The notes under the pieces are model-generated. The model had not been told where the DNA came from. It made no database searches and saw nothing but the letters and a program-made list of their open reading frames with translations. The position numbers and the translations under genes are program-made. A stretch of DNA of 64,000 nt from the NCBI GenBank assembly GCA_950106755.1, contig OX467087.1, positions 11,412,047 to 11,476,046 of the forward strand, written 5' to 3'. Of the stretch, positions 11,280 to 23,769 are shown piece after piece. This stretch comes from Climacium dendroides (Eukaryota > Streptophyta > Bryopsida > Hypnales > Climaciaceae). How positions within the stretch are numbered: the stretch's first letter is position 1; each line of letters begins with the position of its first letter.

Positions 11280-13405
11280 CATTTGAGGTCCGGCTAAAGA
11301 CCTCTTTTCAGACCTCGATATCGGGATCTGGAAAACAAGGGCATCTGGTTTGGTGACGTGGGAGATTCTTGAGGCTACCGTCCTCCGAGCGGGCGGTCAG
11401 GTGTCGAGTCTCTTGACGCTTCTTCGTGGTGCGAATCGAAGCGTCGCTTGGCTTCCTAATTCGATCGCAAGTTGTCGCGCTGCCCTTCAGCTTCCCCACG
11501 CTAACCAATATTTTCCCGTCGTTCATCGAATCACTTTCTCCCTCTGACGTGAGTTCAAGAAGCGGTGGTTGCATTGCGGTGGATTTTCTTCATCGAGGTT
11601 TTTTGAGGTTTCATCTTTCTCGGCTTCCAATTTTCTTCTTGCGGTGAACGGAAGGCGAGATTACACAATCGTCGGTTTATCCGAAATTTGAAGAGCGCGC
11701 TATTTCTTCGCCATCGACGACCACAGGAGAAGCGTAACAGAACGGAACCTACAATTAGGTAATGCGACGAAATGATGCTTCTGCATTGGAAAATAGGCTC
11801 CAGGCTTTTGATTGTTCGTACGTCGAGAGGTTGCGTGATTGTTCTTCTTCAGGGTGTCTCAGACGTACATTTTAAGCGATAGCACAACCCTGGGCAAGTG
11901 GCGAGAGCTTTCCGTGTTTTCGTGCGTCGGACTGTCTACTAGGGTAATCGTTTTCGAGAACTTGATTGTTATTCCGATTGGTAGTGTCACTTCTTTTTTT
12001 TGCAGCATTGTCGGTTTCAGTAACGAATTAGTTATCTCTGAGGTGTTAGTCGTTACATTGGAATAGGTTTGAGTGTCCGGTTCTTGCTACAGCTGAGCGG
12101 AACCCTGACGACGTTAATTCGTCGTTGCTGAAAGCCGGCGGTTCTGCGTGAGTAGTCGTAACCGTAACGGTAATATTTCTATTGCTATATCGGAAGCTTG
12201 AGCGTTACCGTTAGCAGGTCTTGTGGGTTGAAGATAGTTTATAGCATTGCTTTCATGTTGTATCAGGAGGTTAGGATAAAAATATGAACAGAGCTCAATA
12301 GGAGTAGAAATATGAATATTGTTTATTAAAAGTATGTGAGTAAAGAATACCGTTCCAGGCAGTGATATGGTGCTCTTGCCCTCTATCACCTGGTTCTGAT
12401 ACGCAGAAATAATATTGATAGAGGTATGAGCGGTTCGTCATTGCTCTTGCACAGGTAGAGTTTGCAGATAGTGATCAGATTGTGCTCCTTTTTTTGGCAG
12501 CTTTGCCCATGTGTTCGTTTTTTGTGGCTTCTGATTTCGACATCCTTTTTGTATTTGACTAATCTACACACTTCTAGGTATGTGCGTGTATATGACGACA
12601 GTCGTACACTAGGTAGTTAAATGCATGTTGCCTTATGTATTTTGTGTTTATTTAGATATGTTTTCTTTGCTGCAGACTCTGTGAAGTCGAAACCAGCCAG
12701 GAGCCAGCGTTTTGCAGCTTTAGTGAATAAGGTATGCATACTTTTCGAATGTATGAATTGTTGAACCACATCTATCTGTTTTTGAGTGCTATCATTACAT
12801 CTAGACTTGAAATATCCTTTGCTTAAATACTGGAGTGGTGAATCTGCCTGCCCTTATGTCTATACTTGAAACTTTACCTCACCTTAAAGGGCAAGGTATC
12901 TGGAAAGGATAGCTTCTGGTTTTCTTCAGATTTTTCACATATGCTTCAGCTTTCGAAAGGGACTCCACTTTTTATATGTTCTGTAAGTGGTTTCAATGGG
13001 TTTGATTGAGAGTTTTCGTAACGTTTTAGATTTTATTTATTTTCTCGAGTCGATGCGTAGGTGATACTTATCCTCTAAGGGACCAAGAGTCCTAAAATGG
13101 GCTTCATGTCTCTTTCAGCACAATTAGTTGGGTCACCCTGGGACTTTCCTGTGTTCCATTTTATTTTATTTCTGACCAACGCATGCGAGTGTTCTTCATT
13201 ACCCTGGTGATATAAAACTTGACCCTGTCTGAATTGTATTATTCACAATATGATCAATCAAGTTGGTCACTTTTATCTCGGCTCTTTAGGAGTTAAGACG
13301 AGGTCGTCGGGCTATTAAGGAGAACGGTAAAGCAGTTCAGTTGTGTCAAGAAAATTCAAGAGACTGAAATTTAGTAGCGCATTAATCTACAGAGGTACAA
13401 CCAGC
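11280..13405 (+). promoter_or_regulatory. Probable promoter, 5' leader and leader introns of the UBA2-type gene
   Basis: Base composition rises sharply at about 11280 and stays higher through the gene. Open frames here are short and overlap on both strands, which suits untranslated leader rather than coding sequence. A likely non-coding exon is 12676-12731 (acceptor after TTTGCTGCAG, donor GTATGC). The exon carrying the start codon probably begins at 13290, after CTCTTTAG. An earlier donor could be at 11760 or 12578. The transcription start cannot be fixed by eye. Confidence 0.4.
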
Positions 13406-16400
13406 ATGGATTACGCACTTAATGTGAAGATGGACTATCCTGCCAAGACGGAATACTCTGATTATGAAGGTAGCGATTACTCGGGGTTTGAGGACAACAA
13501 GAAGCGGAAGGTCATGGAGGGTGGGGATGGAACATCGACCGTGAGGCTATCTAGGGACGAGCTAAAGAAACTGTTGGAGCCGCTCAGTAAAGAGCAACTG
13601 GTTGGCCTGCTGATAGACGCGTAAGCTTCTCATATTACCTTGAATTTCTGAATACGGTGATGCATATATTGACATTGCGTTTTCTGGCAATACGACCTGC
13701 AGATCCTCTTAATATCATCAAACCAGGTCATCTTTTTGTGACCAACTCTAGATAAGGCTTCATCGACCTGCTTGATATCACTCAATACACGTACTTTGCT
13801 CTTGCAAATTTTAGGAGGAATTGCATTGATGTAGGACTCATAACTTCAAAGCTAATCATCACAGTGGTATCTCTGCACTTGCTCTGGAATTTCTTGCTTT
13901 TGGATCTTTTTGGACAAGGGACTGCATTCCAGCGTTGGGATCACGAGCTATGAAGACTAAAGAGTAGTCAGCGGCAGAATGTTGTTTTCTGATATCAGAC
14001 CCTTCTTCCCCATATTTTTGGTTTTCATGGAGGGACTTACACATGTGCCATGCACTCTTGACCATCCCCTAGATGTCGACTCGGACTAATTATCAAAAAA
14101 AGTCTGAACTGCCCTGTTTCACTGTTGAGAGCCAGAAATTTCTGACATTCTTCTAACCATGTTCCCAGCTTTGTATAGCAGTACCTAAATAAGTTCTATA
14201 CTGTATTCCAAGTGTCATGTTAATTCTCAAGTAGGGCTTCGTTTGGTCAAGTGTCAAGGGAGTGAATTTGCCAATGATTATACGAATAGTTCTTGAGTGC
14301 TCTCTTCTGTTTCATTTCTTTTCTGGAAGACGCTTTTTGTGTTTCATTTGTCGATTTTGATGAGCGTTGCGTCCATGGTATCGATTTGGTTTTCGAGCGT
14401 TGGAGATGCAAGAGTTTTGTTCTTTTGGGCCAGACAATCCAGCTTGATGGACTAAGGTGTTCTAAATTGCTGTAATTGCGTTCTTGTAGTGGACTGAAAG
14501 CCTTTGAATGACTGGGATGCCTGGGACTGCATGTTTGGCTGGAATGGTTGATTGCAGAGGGTCTCAGTTTCCTGCAGTGGCAGATGATATTAGAGACAGT
14601 GCTAGTAAGGACCCTGTTCATCGGAAGCTGTTTGTGCGTGGCCTGGCTTGGGAGACCTCTTCAGTGGCTCTGCGGGAAGTGAGTGTTCAAGATGCTTGTT
14701 TGTGTTTCTTTTATTTGATACTTTTGTTGAAATTTTGGGCTCTGGGAACATTCCTTCACAAGGTAATGAGTGCAAGGAAAGCTTGTTCAAAGTGTTTTAC
14801 TTCATTTATGTTGATTTATGCCCTGGCGTTTTCCTCTGGGTGTCGGTATTTGGATATTTGTTTGGTATTCCAAGGGTTCATCCTGTGGTCTGCAATTGGC
14901 TCGTATTTGAACTAGCGGGTACTGTATCCTCTGGTCTTGGGCTCTCACTCGCATGGGACTCTGCGTTTTCTTTTGGAATTGGTAGGATGCGAATATTTGC
15001 CCATTTTTTCTTACTTGCACGAAATGGACTTTAAGTTGCAAGTCTTGAGAAATGTGTGCATGCTGAGAATCTCAAGAGTAGAATGGACCATCGTTGAAAT
15101 CTTTAGTGACATTTTTTTCACGGACACTGGGATCTCCTCTAAAATTTGTAGATAATAAGTTGCAGGTTGAGTTTCTGCTGACAGTTGATATGATACATGA
15201 GAATGATGAATAATGAATCGAGTTTCATGAGAAGTATTATTAATTGGACGCTATTCTCTATTATAGCAGTTGCCAATTTTCCCTGTATTTAAGGTTTCTT
15301 CTGTCTTGCGAAGAAAGATTGTTATCTTGATGGGTGGGATTGTTACCTTGATGAGGAAGATCATTCATGGAATTCTTTTTTATATACTTACCTTTTTGTA
15401 TACAGGCTTTTGAACAGTATGGCGAGGTTGAGGAGGCCTGTGTCATCACAGACAAAGGAACTGGGAAATCACGAGGCTTTGGATTCATAACGTTCAAGCA
15501 CATGGATTCAGCACAGCGTGCTCTGAAGGAGCCCAGCAAGAATATTGATGTAAGTCATTCAATACAATGCTTGTAATGTAATGTGCGTTGACTGTCGAGC
15601 ACGCGCAGGTTTTGAGATTTCTGCAGTTGCTATCCACCTCCGTACTCCCACATCTTGTGGTTTGTCTGCCAATACTGAAGACAGAGGTACAGAGGAGCGT
15701 AGATTAGGTAGTCAGTGTTGATTGAAGGGAAGGTATGATGGTGCAAGCTTCTTTCATGTAAACAAAAATCCCGGTATGTGAAGTATCAGAGGGATAGCAG
15801 TTGTCATATGATTCACTTATCTGTACAGGGTCGAATCACGGTTTGCAATCTGGCGTCTGCTGGAGGTTCAAGTGGAACATCGTCTTCAGACCAAGCGCAG
15901 AGAAAACTCTATATTGGTGGTCTCTCGTATGAAACTACTAGTGATACTTTGCTAAATATATTTTCACAATATGGAGAGATAGAAGAAGGTGCTATTGCGT
16001 ACGACAAGAACACAAACAAATCCAGGTCTTTTACTGTCCAACTACTCTTACATTCTAGTGGTGTAAAATTGATAGTCCTATATTCTAGATTAGTTCTCAG
16101 CAAATAGAACTGTTCAACCAGGTTGCAATGCCTTTGTCTACGTGCAGTGAAAGAAATGCACTATGCAGAGGTCTTTTGAGTCTGAACTTCAGATTCAGGA
16201 GTGGATATAAACTTGGACATTGAGGCTTCTTAACATGGGTCCGTGTTCTTTTGGTATGATAGCAGAGGGTTTGCCTTCGTGACGTTCAAGACTATTGAAG
16301 GAGCTAAGAGGGCAATGGAGGACAGTAACAAAACAATTGAAGTAAGTGATATTGGCAACGCCATTGTTCCTTCAGCTTCACTTAAAGTATCTTAATTAGT

Positions 16401-17048
16401 CTTTTAATGTTTATTACCAAACAAACTACAAACTATAGACATAGAGCACGAAAATTGTTCTTTAATTTGCATTTGTGTGCCTTTTCTTTTGGATTGGTGT
16501 TCTTGCTCTTAGCTACCAGTACATCTTGGAGACATACAAAGTTGGTGAGATAGTGCAGCTGGGTATTGCCATCCGTTGGTTGGGTATTATTTTCTCAAGG
16601 ATTATTATACATCCTGCAACTGACCTTCAACGTTTTGTCCGTACAGGGAAGGCATGTCACCGTGAAGCTTGCAGCAGAGGGTCAGAGAGAGAGAACTCAA
16701 CCACAAGCATCCTCCGTGCAATTGCAATCCTTGCCTCAAGGGAACCAGGGATACTCGTCCATCAATCCCAGCCTCTCAAATTATTCCCGACCTCAAATGG
16801 CGACCTCTGCCCCTCAGACACTCAGCTTTTCAGCTTACGCGCCGCTGGCATATGGCACTGGAGCTACGTACGGGGGCCTTGTGACAAATCCACAGTATGG
16901 AGGTCTCTCAACGTCACCTCAACCTTACAATCCTTCCCAGTATGGACAGTACGCTACCTTTGGGAGTCAATCTACACACACAGGAATACCAACAGTGGCC
17001 TCTCTTCAAACTGGTTCACTGTCCTCCTACTACACGGGCACCAACTGA
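13406..17048 (+). CDS. UBA2: UBP1-associated protein 2 (UBA2)-type RNA-binding protein, two RRMs
   Basis: Six coding exons: 13406-13620, 14558-14678, 15406-15549, 15829-16025, 16266-16341 and 16647-17048. All introns are GT..AG and the frame is kept across every join, giving 384 residues. An acidic N-terminus holds a basic KKRK stretch (32-35), a possible nuclear signal, and a [12 protein letters not shown] segment typical of plant UBA2 proteins. RRM1 spans about 95-165 with RNP2 LFVRGL (96-101) and RNP1 KSRGFGFI (133-140). RRM2 spans about 186-260 with LYIGGL (187-192) and KSRGFAFV (224-231). The tail is rich in Q, S, Y and G. UBA2 proteins are nuclear hnRNP-like factors that bind U-rich 3' untranslated regions and have been linked to mRNA stability and stress signalling. 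The length suits the shorter UBA2c-like members. The nearest upstream in-frame ATG was chosen because the frame before it has no other ATG. The symbol marks the family only. Confidence 0.9.
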
Positions 17049-17300
17049 GAGGTGCATACACTCTCATTGACTGAGTGTTACGATACTTCGTTTCAATGGC
17101 AGAAACTTCAGAGAAGTTGATTTCACTGGTTGAGCGCACGCACGTAGAATGTACCTCATTATGACGGAGGGTGCGAATGAATTCAGTTTGTAGTTAGGTC
17201 TTGTATCCGAAAGCCAGTGACAACTTTTTTTTCTATCACTGTATTCTGAAACTTTTCGCTATGTTCATACATATGCAGTTTTGTACTGGAAAAGTGGGAG
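17049..17300 (+). other. Probable 3' untranslated region of the UBA2-type gene
   Basis: Sequence after the TGA stop keeps the more balanced base composition to about 17300, then becomes AT-rich. No canonical AATAAA is near. The first one is in the TGGCAAATAAAAGAGG context at about 17505. The end is therefore uncertain. Confidence 0.4.
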
Positions 17301-17904
17301 TTACCCTGGAAGCGATATTTTCTTTTTAGGGGAGGGAATTAGGAAAAAAAATGGGAAAAAAAACCCGGTGATGTTTGCAATTTCCTTTGAGTTAAGAATG
17401 AGAGATCGAAATCTTTTGCATAAGGTAGGGACACCCCAAATTGCCACTTTGCTGGTGAACAGAGTACTATTATTACAGTGCTCAAATTTCATATGCTATT
17501 TTTGGCAAATAAAAGAGGATTCCAATGCACCCAAGAATGAGTCAATATGCAAAAGTCATGAAGTGTCAAAGTTACTCTTGGTAGTGTTCTATATTGACTT
17601 CTTAGACAAGTACATGTTGATTAACCTTTAACCTGTAAATGCCCAAGACTTTTTTGAGCTTCTTGAAGTTTGCTCTAAATAGCACAAAAGTCAAAACTTT
17701 AATAAGTTTTATCAAAAAATTTGGAATTGTAGCTAGACAAAATCAAACTACACATGTTAGAAATTGCATGGGAAAAGGAAATACAACAATATTTATAGAT
17801 TAAAAATTTATAATATTTGATCATAAAGGTGCTAAAATTGTGAAAGTGATTTGAAGTCTTTTAGTATTCTTCTCACATGCTAAATCTAAAAAATTAGTCA
17901 CCAA

Positions 17905-18016
17905 AAAATATGAGGTTAAAGGGGATAACATGCATAACCCCAATTGATTTATTGATCCTCAAAATATGAGGTTAAAGGGGATAACATGCATAATCCCCAA
18001 TTGATTTATTGACCTT
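17905..18016. repeat. 56-bp tandem duplication, two copies
   Basis: The unit beginning AAAATATGAGGTTAAAGGGG occurs at 17905 and again at 17961 with only a few differences, including one extra C in the second copy. Recent tandem duplication in non-coding DNA. Confidence 0.9.
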
Positions 18017-18414
18017 CATAATCATTCATTTTCATAATTGGATTTTTGATGCTAAAATAGGATTTCAAAAAGAATTTTTCAAAAATACAAACTACTAAAA
18101 ATAGTAGCTTGTTAGGTTTCATTTTACTTCAAAGTATTGTCGATACCAAAAATTGGTGCCCCGGGCATTTAGGAGTTAAGAGGGTGATTTCAATTTGACA
18201 TTTTAAGGGTGGAAAAAACACCCTTCTTCCTTGATCAAGGAGATGATGATTTGCAAATTGCAACTGTAAGATTTCAAAGGACATGATGCACAACCTTATT
18301 GAGGATTTAGTGGCCACAAAGTCATTTGTGCAAGCACATCACTCACATAACTTTGTTGTAAAGTAGTTTGCTCTTAAAGCAACCTTTTAAGAGCTGATTG
18401 CATTTGGGGAAGCT

Positions 18415-18650
18415 AAACTCCTTGAAATAATTTTCAGTAAATCTTCATAGGAAGACAAATGGAATTGGCATCTAACCCAAGATGTTTCATATTTGTTTTT
18501 GGAGGTCCATAGATCACCCACCTAAGAGTTGAAACTAATATTAGGGAAGTGAATCTTTTTGAAATATTCTTCATTAAATTTTTAATTGAAAGACAAGTGG
18601 AATTAGCATTTAACCCAAGTCATTTCATATTATTTGGAGCTTTGTGGAAT
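18415..18650. repeat. Diverged direct duplication, period about 138 bp
   Basis: GACAAATGGAATTGGCATCT (18454) and GACAAGTGGAATTAGCATTT (18592) sit in matching contexts (TTGAAATA...CTTCAT before, AACCCAAG..TTTCATATT after). No coding function seen. Confidence 0.6.
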
Positions 18651-18684
18651 TAGTTATGAAATTTTGAAGTTGAAATAGCATAGG

Positions 18685-18802
18685 GCTCTAAAATCACCCA
18701 TCTTTTAAAATGTACATTGTTTGTATATTGTTGAAGTCTACAAAAAAGCAACATGTACAAAAAATGTACATGTACACTTCAGAAGTTGGGTGATTTTAGA
18801 GC
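18685..18802. repeat. 15-bp perfect inverted repeat
   Basis: GCTCTAAAATCACCC (18685-18699) pairs exactly with GGGTGATTTTAGAGC (18788-18802) across an 88-nt loop. The loop itself carries several ATGTACAT-type palindromes. Possible MITE remnant. Confidence 0.6.
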
Positions 18803-21800
18803 ATGTGCACTTTTAGAACCTCCTACCTTATAAATTCTTGAAGTTGAAACACAATTATCACTAAAAGCGCCTCCTTCCTAAAATGTACACTATTGATACA
18901 TTGAAGAAAGCAAAATTTTCCTTTGTATTAGTGGTCACTACGAGAGCACGGTTGCTTTTAGAATACCCCCTACCTTAACTTGGAGTGGCACAATGTCATA
19001 GGAAATGTATTATAAAGTGATTGCTAGAATATATTATACCAATTCATATTCAACTTTATTGGCATTGTTTTTGTTCAAGCATGAACAAAATATATTCTAT
19101 TATCTCTTTAGCACCTAAATCTTTTCTTGAATTTTTGTATTATATATATAATTGATTTACCTAAATTTCATCAAAATTCTTTATACAAAAAGTGTGGTTT
19201 TTTGAAAGTCAAGGATTAGTTTCGGTGAATGAGAAGTTTGATGGTTGAAAAAGCCCCTAGAACCTCTTTATTAATTGTTTAGAATTAAGACTTTATAAAC
19301 AATGCTTTATAAATAGTGCTAAGGGCAATTATATAACTGCAAGTGCTATGGAAAATGTTCATTGTTTAAATTTTGGGAAGTGCTGGCACTTTCCAAGGTT
19401 AAGTACATGTTTACTAATGACTCCACTTCAAATATTTGATATTGATATCCAAATGACTTGAACTATTGGAAGACAAATTGGATTGAATTCTCAAACATAT
19501 CAAATCACATATGGGCCAACATGTGGGGAGTTGGTCTTATTTTTAGGGGGAGGCAAAGGAATTGTTGGCTCTAGAGTGAAGGGAGAAAATTTTGCATTGC
19601 CAAAATCTATATGGGAGGAAGTTTGAATGAAACCTTAGTCAAAAAACAAATCATTTCTATAGGAATTGGACTAAAGAGAGGAAGTTTTGCATTGCTGAAA
19701 GCAAATGGGAAGATCCTTACCCAATAATTGAAACATTGCTATTGGGATACAACTTATTGTCACATTTCATAGGTCTTAAGCAAATTTATATGTTTGTACC
19801 TCATGTGAATTCCTTCATGTGGTTTGGTCACAAATAATAAAGAGTAAATACTCTTAATAAGTACATAATTAGAACCTAGTCAACATTACAAAATAAAATA
19901 GCCAAAGAGTCCATTCATAATTTATTCACCCTATATTATGTAAAACTTTGGAAATTCTTAACTCGTCTACATAATATCCAAATAATTCATATTTTGGAAC
20001 ATTAGAATACTTTCAAAAATGGATACATTGTTCAAGACATTTATAACAAAATTTCATAATAAAAAGAGACATTACTTAAAGGAATTGAAAACAATGGAAA
20101 CGGATTTTCTACCTATTATATAGCCTTAAGAATCGTCATACTTTTCCCTCAAATAGTCTTGAGAATTTTTCCACAAAGTAATTGGCAATTTTTACTTTGA
20201 GCTTGTAGACAATGGTCATTTAATAGATTTTGCATTTAAAAGCATTTCTAAAACCAATCTAGTTGTCATGCCTTAAAATCTTAGACAATAGTTATACTAT
20301 TTGACTATGAGATTATATATCACCTACATATTAAATCTTGTGGCAACATTAGATCATCAACCAAAAATGATTGTGGACCATGTCAACTCTTACATATGGT
20401 ATCAAATACATATTTAGATACATTAAAAATCTCCTTACTATTGCTAATATGAACTATTTTAGTGGTAATGTGCATATTTTGGTGGCTCTTCCAATTTAAA
20501 ACATTTATTGGATACTAAAATAGTTTATACTACTGTCTCACGTGTAATTTTTAAAATTAATTAATATTAGATATATTAACTAAATTAGCAAAAATGATTG
20601 AAATTTGAATGAAAAAAGCCCATGTTTGTTTTTCTTGATGATTAGAAAGAAGGGCTATTGAAGTTGAATGCTTTGTACTCTTCTTCATTTATTACTTTTA
20701 TTGTAGTTATTGATAAAAGAGTATGAACAACAATAAAAATACTATAGAAACAAAACATATTTTCAATACAACTATGGTCATATTCATAGCATACACCACA
20801 ATTTGCCATCCCAAGACCATAAATGCATACACCAACAATCCTGTCATAATCACTGCCAATAAATGTTGGAACTGGAACATACTCTATTAAGATTTCAAAT
20901 TAGGTAATTCCAATCATAATCATTTGATTTTAAAAATCTTTTATTGGTACTTTTGAATATCATTGTTTAACAATTGAATAATTGTTTTGTGCATTGATTC
21001 ATAAAATTATTAAGAAAATGAGGCCAATGTGTCATTTGATCGAGTATATGTAGATAATGGTAATTTATATTGGTCTATATATCAATACAAATTCAAATAT
21101 GTTGTGGTCCATTCTCGGTCTTTTCTTTGGTTTCTTCTTAGATGTATTAATTTGTCAATGTTCATTTCTTCTTTATTTTTATTTTGTTTGTTGAATTTTT
21201 TGAATCTTAATGATGAAAAAAAAAATTCTTTTTGAATTGTAATATGAAGAACTTCTAATTTTCATGAACAACTCTAATGTCACAACTAATACCTTGATTT
21301 GAAATAAGAACCCCTTATACAACTTCATTCCACATAACACGATATGTTTGAATTTTAAAAATTAAAACTTTCTATGACTTGTAGAAATGACTCTTGCAAA
21401 AAAAATTAATTTCAAGCAAAAATGTGCCAAGCCAACAATGAACAATATGCCCCCACAAAAACACTACCCCTTCACATCCTTTCCACTCATTGGAAATGCC
21501 CAACTGAGGCATCTATCATTTTATAGGCTAGGTGACATCTACAAAATAATCTTCCCTATATTACAAACAATATGTGATTAAAATGAATGTTAGATTAAGA
21601 ATTTTGATGAAGTAAAGGTGATAAGTACACTAATCAATGACAATTGATTTAATATTTGGATTTAGAAATGTTGAAATTTCAAATGCATTTATATAAAATT
21701 TGATATAAAATTTAAGACAAATTCTTAAATATGGTTTTAGGAAGAAAAAAAAAAGTCGCTTGACAATGATGCACAAATCAATTACCTACCATAAGAAATG

Positions 21801-21949
21801 TTGTAGAAAACAAAAATATTAATCAATAGCATTCAAAAAAACAATCCATACCTTAAGTTAGATGTTTGTTGGTTTGGTTTGTTTTTTATGGTAAGATCTC
21901 CTTTATTGTGCATCTTCCAATTGCATTCTTAATCCCGTTGGAAAATCCA

Positions 21950-22400
21950 TGGTGAGGAGGGGTGCACAAGCTTTGTTTTGTGGTGTTCCAACTCATGGAA
22001 GAAAAGATACTAGATTTCAAAGTTTTTATGAAGTAAAAAATTAGGATTTCATTTTTATTTTTATTTTATTTTACTATGGCAATGACTCAAGGCACACTAG
22101 TAGTAATGATGAATGTAGCTATTCATCTTGAAATTTGATAATGTTCAATTGACTACCTCTAAGATAGGCCTCCAAGGAGCCTTCCAAGGATAAAGCTTGT
22201 ATTCTTGAACCTTAAAACAATCTTTTAGAGACCACTTATGCTCATTTAGAATGATACTAGTATGTTTTGTGTTGTTGCCACAATTAAAAATAAAAATAAA
22301 AATAATTTTTCCTAATTTTTCAACTCATAAAATTTTTGAAATTCAATATCTTTTCTTCCATGAGTTGGAACGCCATGAAAAAAAGCCCAGGGATGCCTAG
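21950..22400. repeat. Pair of R9-like fragments, tail-to-tail
   Basis: A minus-oriented fragment (21950-22100) with CCAACTCATGGAAGAAAAGA and TACTATGGCAATGACTC faces a plus-oriented fragment (22270-22400) with TCTTTTCTTCCATGAGTTGG. The two pair as a large inverted repeat around about 170 bp of unrelated sequence. Non-coding. Confidence 0.5.
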
Positions 22401-22502
22401 GGATGTGTCTACTATTCATCAGCAATAATGAATAGTAGCCACATTAAAAAATATATTTATAAAAATTAAAAGAATTTAAAAGGATAATTTTTTAAAAAGA
22501 AA

Positions 22503-23368
22503 CTAGTGGTTGGCGCTTGCTATGCTACGCATTCATCATTAGAATTTTATAAGAATTCTTATGTATTAGATAGAATGTAGAACAAAAATTTCAATAAATC
22601 TTCAAATAAAAATGACTAAAATCTTTGTATAATTTTTTAAATAAGTAAACATATATTGAAATGTACAATAGAAATTTATTGAATGATGAATGAAACATAT
22701 GCAATGGTAAATACTATAAAAGATACACATACATTAGAATGCATTAGAAATTTGACTCCATTGTTCCAAAAATGGCAACCCAAATTGAAGAATTGAAAAG
22801 AAAAACTTATAAATCTCAAAAACTTTGTAAACAACTTAATTGTTGTGAAATCCAAAATCACTTCAATTGAATAAATTTCTCAAAATCATTTGGTAGTAGC
22901 AATAGAAAATTGAAATCATGAAAGCTCAAAGCTCACAAAAGCACAAAATCATAGAAGTGCAAAGAAGTGTAAAACCAAGAGAAGTAGTGGATTTGCTACT
23001 TCTATAATATCATCCTATGGATCCTCTTTAATATCACCTCAATTGCAACAACTATATTATTTTTATAATATCACCCTTTGTAAAAAGTGATATTATAGAA
23101 GTGATTGCAAATTGCTACTCGATTTCTGTAATATCACATTGTGTGAAAATACGATTTCTCTATATGCATGATTGAAAATATTTTTATAAAATATTTAAAA
23201 TAATTATTTTAAAGACTTATTGAAATCATTATCATGCATTCTATTCAAATATATCAAAATTTTACTAATATATGATACAATGAATGCGTAGCATAGCAAG
23301 CACAAGCCCCTAGTATTAATGGTAACATTTGTGATATTACAGAGGAAGTTATGATTTTAGTAGTATGA
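22503..23368 (-). mobile_element. Non-autonomous Helitron, copy C (866 bp)
   Basis: Minus orientation, TCATACTACT start at 23368 and CCAACCACTAG end at 22503. In element orientation it is flanked by A before TC and T after CTAG. The 22-bp subterminal inverted repeats at 22515-22536 and 23280-23301 are perfect complements. Very similar to copy A throughout, with the same length and scattered substitutions. No transposase-type coding. Confidence 0.85.
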
Positions 23369-23504
23369 TTCAAAAATAGCAATCTAATGTAGTTGCACTA
23401 ATGCCACATCCAATTCAATTTTTTTTTTTAATTTTGTATTTATTTTAATGTTAACTTTTTTTACATTGTTTAAAATATTTTAAAATTATTTAAGTGAAAT
23501 ATTG

Positions 23505-23695
23505 AAAAATTAGACCCTCCACATAATTTTGGCCGACAAACTGGAGGGCAAAGCTTTTTTTTGGCAAAATTTCGCCAGACTATCAAAAATCTGACCTCTC
23601 TGGCTTCATCCCTCCAAAAACTGGCCTCTGCAGTGCTGCCAATAGGGGGGACACTGGTCAAAAAAAAAAGCCTTGTTGGAGGGTCCGGAGGGTAT
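23505..23695. repeat. R6 element, MITE-like
   Basis: GACCCTCCA near the left end and TGGAGGGTC near the right end form a 9-bp inverted repeat. The interior (23550-23671) closely matches the reverse complement of about 55514-55637, including ATCCCTCCAAAAACTGGCC. A 63-codon minus-strand open frame here is repeat sequence. Confidence 0.6.
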
Positions 23696-23769
23696 TGAAA
23701 TTATTTAAGTGAAATTTAATTTAATTTAATTTAAAAATGTGAATTTTTTTGAATTTTTTTGAATTTTTT

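Larger units (their letters stand above)
17300..22502. other. AT-rich intergenic DNA with short duplications
   Basis: No supportable gene. It contains a 56-bp tandem duplication (17905-18016), a diverged direct duplication of about 138 bp (18415-18650), a 15-bp perfect inverted repeat (18685-18802) and R9-like fragments at 21950-22400. The remaining open frames are short and AT-biased. Confidence 0.5.

Noticed and set aside
14247..14621. 124-codon minus-strand frame
   Set aside because: Overlaps intron 1 and exon 2 of the UBA2-type gene in antisense; no domain.
16475..17074. 199-codon frame over the last UBA2 exon
   Set aside because: Out-of-frame shadow; the true frame continues the RRM protein from the acceptor at 16646.
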